64,000 nt of DNA from Vitreoscilla sp. (GTDB lineage: Bacteria; Pseudomonadota; Gammaproteobacteria; Burkholderiales; Neisseriaceae). The first letter of the stretch is position 1, and each line of letters starts with the position of its first letter. The DNA lies in contig JASLFS010000029.1 in NCBI GenBank assembly GCA_030150505.1, forward strand, positions 15,710 through 79,709. The letters run 5' to 3'. The notes beneath the pieces were generated by a model. The model ran no database searches, was not told where the DNA came from, and saw only the letters and a list, made by a program, of their open reading frames with translations. This document shows positions 62,713-64,000 of this stretch, piece by piece. Both the position numbers and the translations under genes were made by a program.

Positions 62713-63882
62713 TTATTTTGATAAAATTGTTACAGCTGGTAAATCTTTACCTTCTAAAAACTCTAAGAATGCACCACCGCCGGTACTAATATAGTCAATT
62801 TTATCAGTCACCCCAAATTTTGAAATCGCAGCAAGAGTATCCCCACCACCAGCCAATGAAAAAGCTGAACTATGTGCAACAGCTTCTGCTACTACTTTAG
62901 TGCCATTAGCAAATTGTTCAAACTCAAAAACGCCAACAGGTCCATTCCATACAATCGTTTTTGCTTTTTGCAAAAGATTGGCTAATACTGCAGCAGAATC
63001 AGGACCAATATCCAAAATCATATCATCATCTTCTACATCTTCAATTTTTTTGATTGTAGCCTCAGCTAATTCACTAAATTCTTTAGCGACAACCACATCA
63101 GTAGGTAAAGGAACTTTACCACCCTTTGCTTCCATTTTAGCCATGATTCGTTTAGATTCTTCTAACAAATCAACTTCAGCTAATGAGTTTCCAATTTTAA
63201 AACCCTTTGCCAATAAGAAAGTATTAGCAATACCACCACCAACAATCAGCTGATCTACTTGATCAGCCAGGGCTTCTAAAATGGTTAGCTTTGTTGATAC
63301 TTTACTACCCGCCACAATAGCAGCCAAAGGGCGTTCTGGATGGTTAGTCGCCTTAGCCAATGACTCTAATTCTGAAGCCAATAACAAACCAACACAAGAT
63401 TCTTTAGCAAATTTAGCAATGGCATGGGTTGATGCTTGTGCACGATGTGCGGCACCAAAAGCATCATTAACATATACATCACCTAATGATGCGTAAGCTT
63501 CTCCTAAGCTATCATCATTTTTTTTCTCTCCAACATTCAAGCGAACATTTTCCAAGATAACGACTTCATTAGCAGCCACTTTAGGAGGATTAACTTTCCA
63601 ATCACTAATTAATTTCACATCTTGCTTTAATACTTCTGATAAGTATCGTGCAACAACAGCTAAAGAATCTTCATCTCGAAATTCGCCCTCTTTAGGTCGA
63701 CCTAAATGCGCTAAAATAATAATACCCGCTCCTTGCTCAAGGCAATAGCGAATACTAGGCAATGAAGCAACAATTCGTGTAGCATCAGTAATTTTTCCCT
63801 CTTTAAAGGGTACATTCATATCTGCACGAATCAAAACTGTTTTATTACTAACATCAATAGAATCAAGAGTTAAATACGACAT
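62713..63882 (-). CDS. pgk: phosphoglycerate kinase
   Basis: 389 residues: LIRADMNVPFKEGKITDATRI at the start, ILAHLGRPKEG, NDAFGAAHRAQASTH, and GGGDTLAAISKFGVTDKIDY near the end. The whole protein is present. The upstream 118 bases to the window end show no gene. Confidence 0.98.
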   Translation of the reverse strand: MSYLTLDSIDVSNKTVLIRADMNVPFKEGKITDATRIVASLPSIRYCLEQGAGIIILAHLGRPKEGEFRDEDSLAVVARYLSEVLKQDVKLISDWKVNPPKVAANEVVILENVRLNVGEKKNDDSLGEAYASLGDVYVNDAFGAAHRAQASTHAIAKFAKESCVGLLLASELESLAKATNHPERPLAAIVAGSKVSTKLTILEALADQVDQLIVGGGIANTFLLAKGFKIGNSLAEVDLLEESKRIMAKMEAKGGKVPLPTDVVVAKEFSELAEATIKKIEDVEDDDMILDIGPDSAAVLANLLQKAKTIVWNGPVGVFEFEQFANGTKVVAEAVAHSSAFSLAGGGDTLAAISKFGVTDKIDYISTGGGAFLEFLEGKDLPAVTILSK

Positions 63883-64000
63883 AAACTAACCTAAAATATC
63901 CTTACAAAAATAGGGTTTATTATCTTACTTACTTATCTATAAAGCAAAAAAATTAATGCTTTTTTTAATTTTTAATTCAATGACAGATAACTTTAATCTC

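Noticed and set aside
1..64000. tRNA, rRNA, CRISPR arrays, insertion sequences and prophage genes
   Set aside because: Spacers were read for cloverleaf-like and repeat-spacer patterns and for transposase or phage proteins in the frames; none was found. Short structured RNAs could still be missed by eye.

Overview
The window is a gene-dense, AT-rich (about 40% G+C by eye) stretch of bacterial chromosome, best placed in the family Neisseriaceae (Betaproteobacteria). Evidence: six exact copies and eight one-mismatch copies of the 12-base DNA uptake sequence AGGCTGCCTGAA (the Simonsiella-type dialect); a minC-minD-minE-oxyR cluster as in Neisseria; a close FarR/NadR-type MarR regulator; and a type IV pilus regulator (pilR). 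The low G+C suggests the Simonsiella/Snodgrassella/Alysiella side of the family rather than Neisseria itself; genus is not decided. I see no prophage, insertion sequence, CRISPR array, rRNA or tRNA gene.

Region by region. 1-8857: the 3' part of pilR runs almost without gaps into a six-gene membrane/ATPase cluster (RDD, SpoIIM-like, DUF4129, DUF4350, MoxR AAA+ ATPase, DUF58) and ends with rsmJ. This is the most system-like part of the window. 8943-16888: housekeeping and stress genes (NUDIX, fluoride channel crcB, Tat-exported HiPIP, FarR-like regulator, Na+/alanine symporter, recQ, a lipoprotein, a periplasmic coiled-coil protein, a TlpA-like thioredoxin, an ArsC-like protein). 16942-28847: YdcF, hemJ, CYTH and hemL; a minus-strand operon S4 protein / tiny OXD-like protein / rnm / yciO / M50 protease; pyrBI with a probable attenuator; iron-dependent alcohol dehydrogenase; xseB-ispA. 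28985-37807: YceI, an ABC exporter, DoxX with a divergent LysR-ydfG pair, three genes of unknown function, ruvC-ruvA, a GNAT acetyltransferase. 37908-50136: an atypical NRAMP-fold transporter, crotonase, murU, aroG, murJ, an RNB ribonuclease, a TerC/Alx transporter, an XRE/MmyB-type regulator, an acyl-CoA dehydrogenase. 50300-63882: oxyR-minE-minD-minC; a minus-strand run carbonic anhydrase-nadD-rsfS-rlmH-dxs-small P-loop kinase; an NCS2 purine permease; and fba - O-antigen ligase-like gene - pgk.

How parts fit: heme synthesis (hemJ, hemL), pyrimidine synthesis (pyrBI), isoprenoid supply (dxs, ispA), peptidoglycan (murU recycling, murJ flippase), lower glycolysis/gluconeogenesis (fba, pgk) and division-site placement (min) are core functions. 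The less ordinary items are the MoxR cluster joined to pilR, the NRAMP homologue lacking the usual metal-binding motifs, uptake sequences built into transcription terminators, and the O-antigen ligase-like gene between fba and pgk. Start codons were moved from the longest open frame where a ribosome-binding site, family length or neighbour overlap argued for it. Residue numbers are counted from the chosen starts; G+C and family assignments are by eye and from memory, without database searches.
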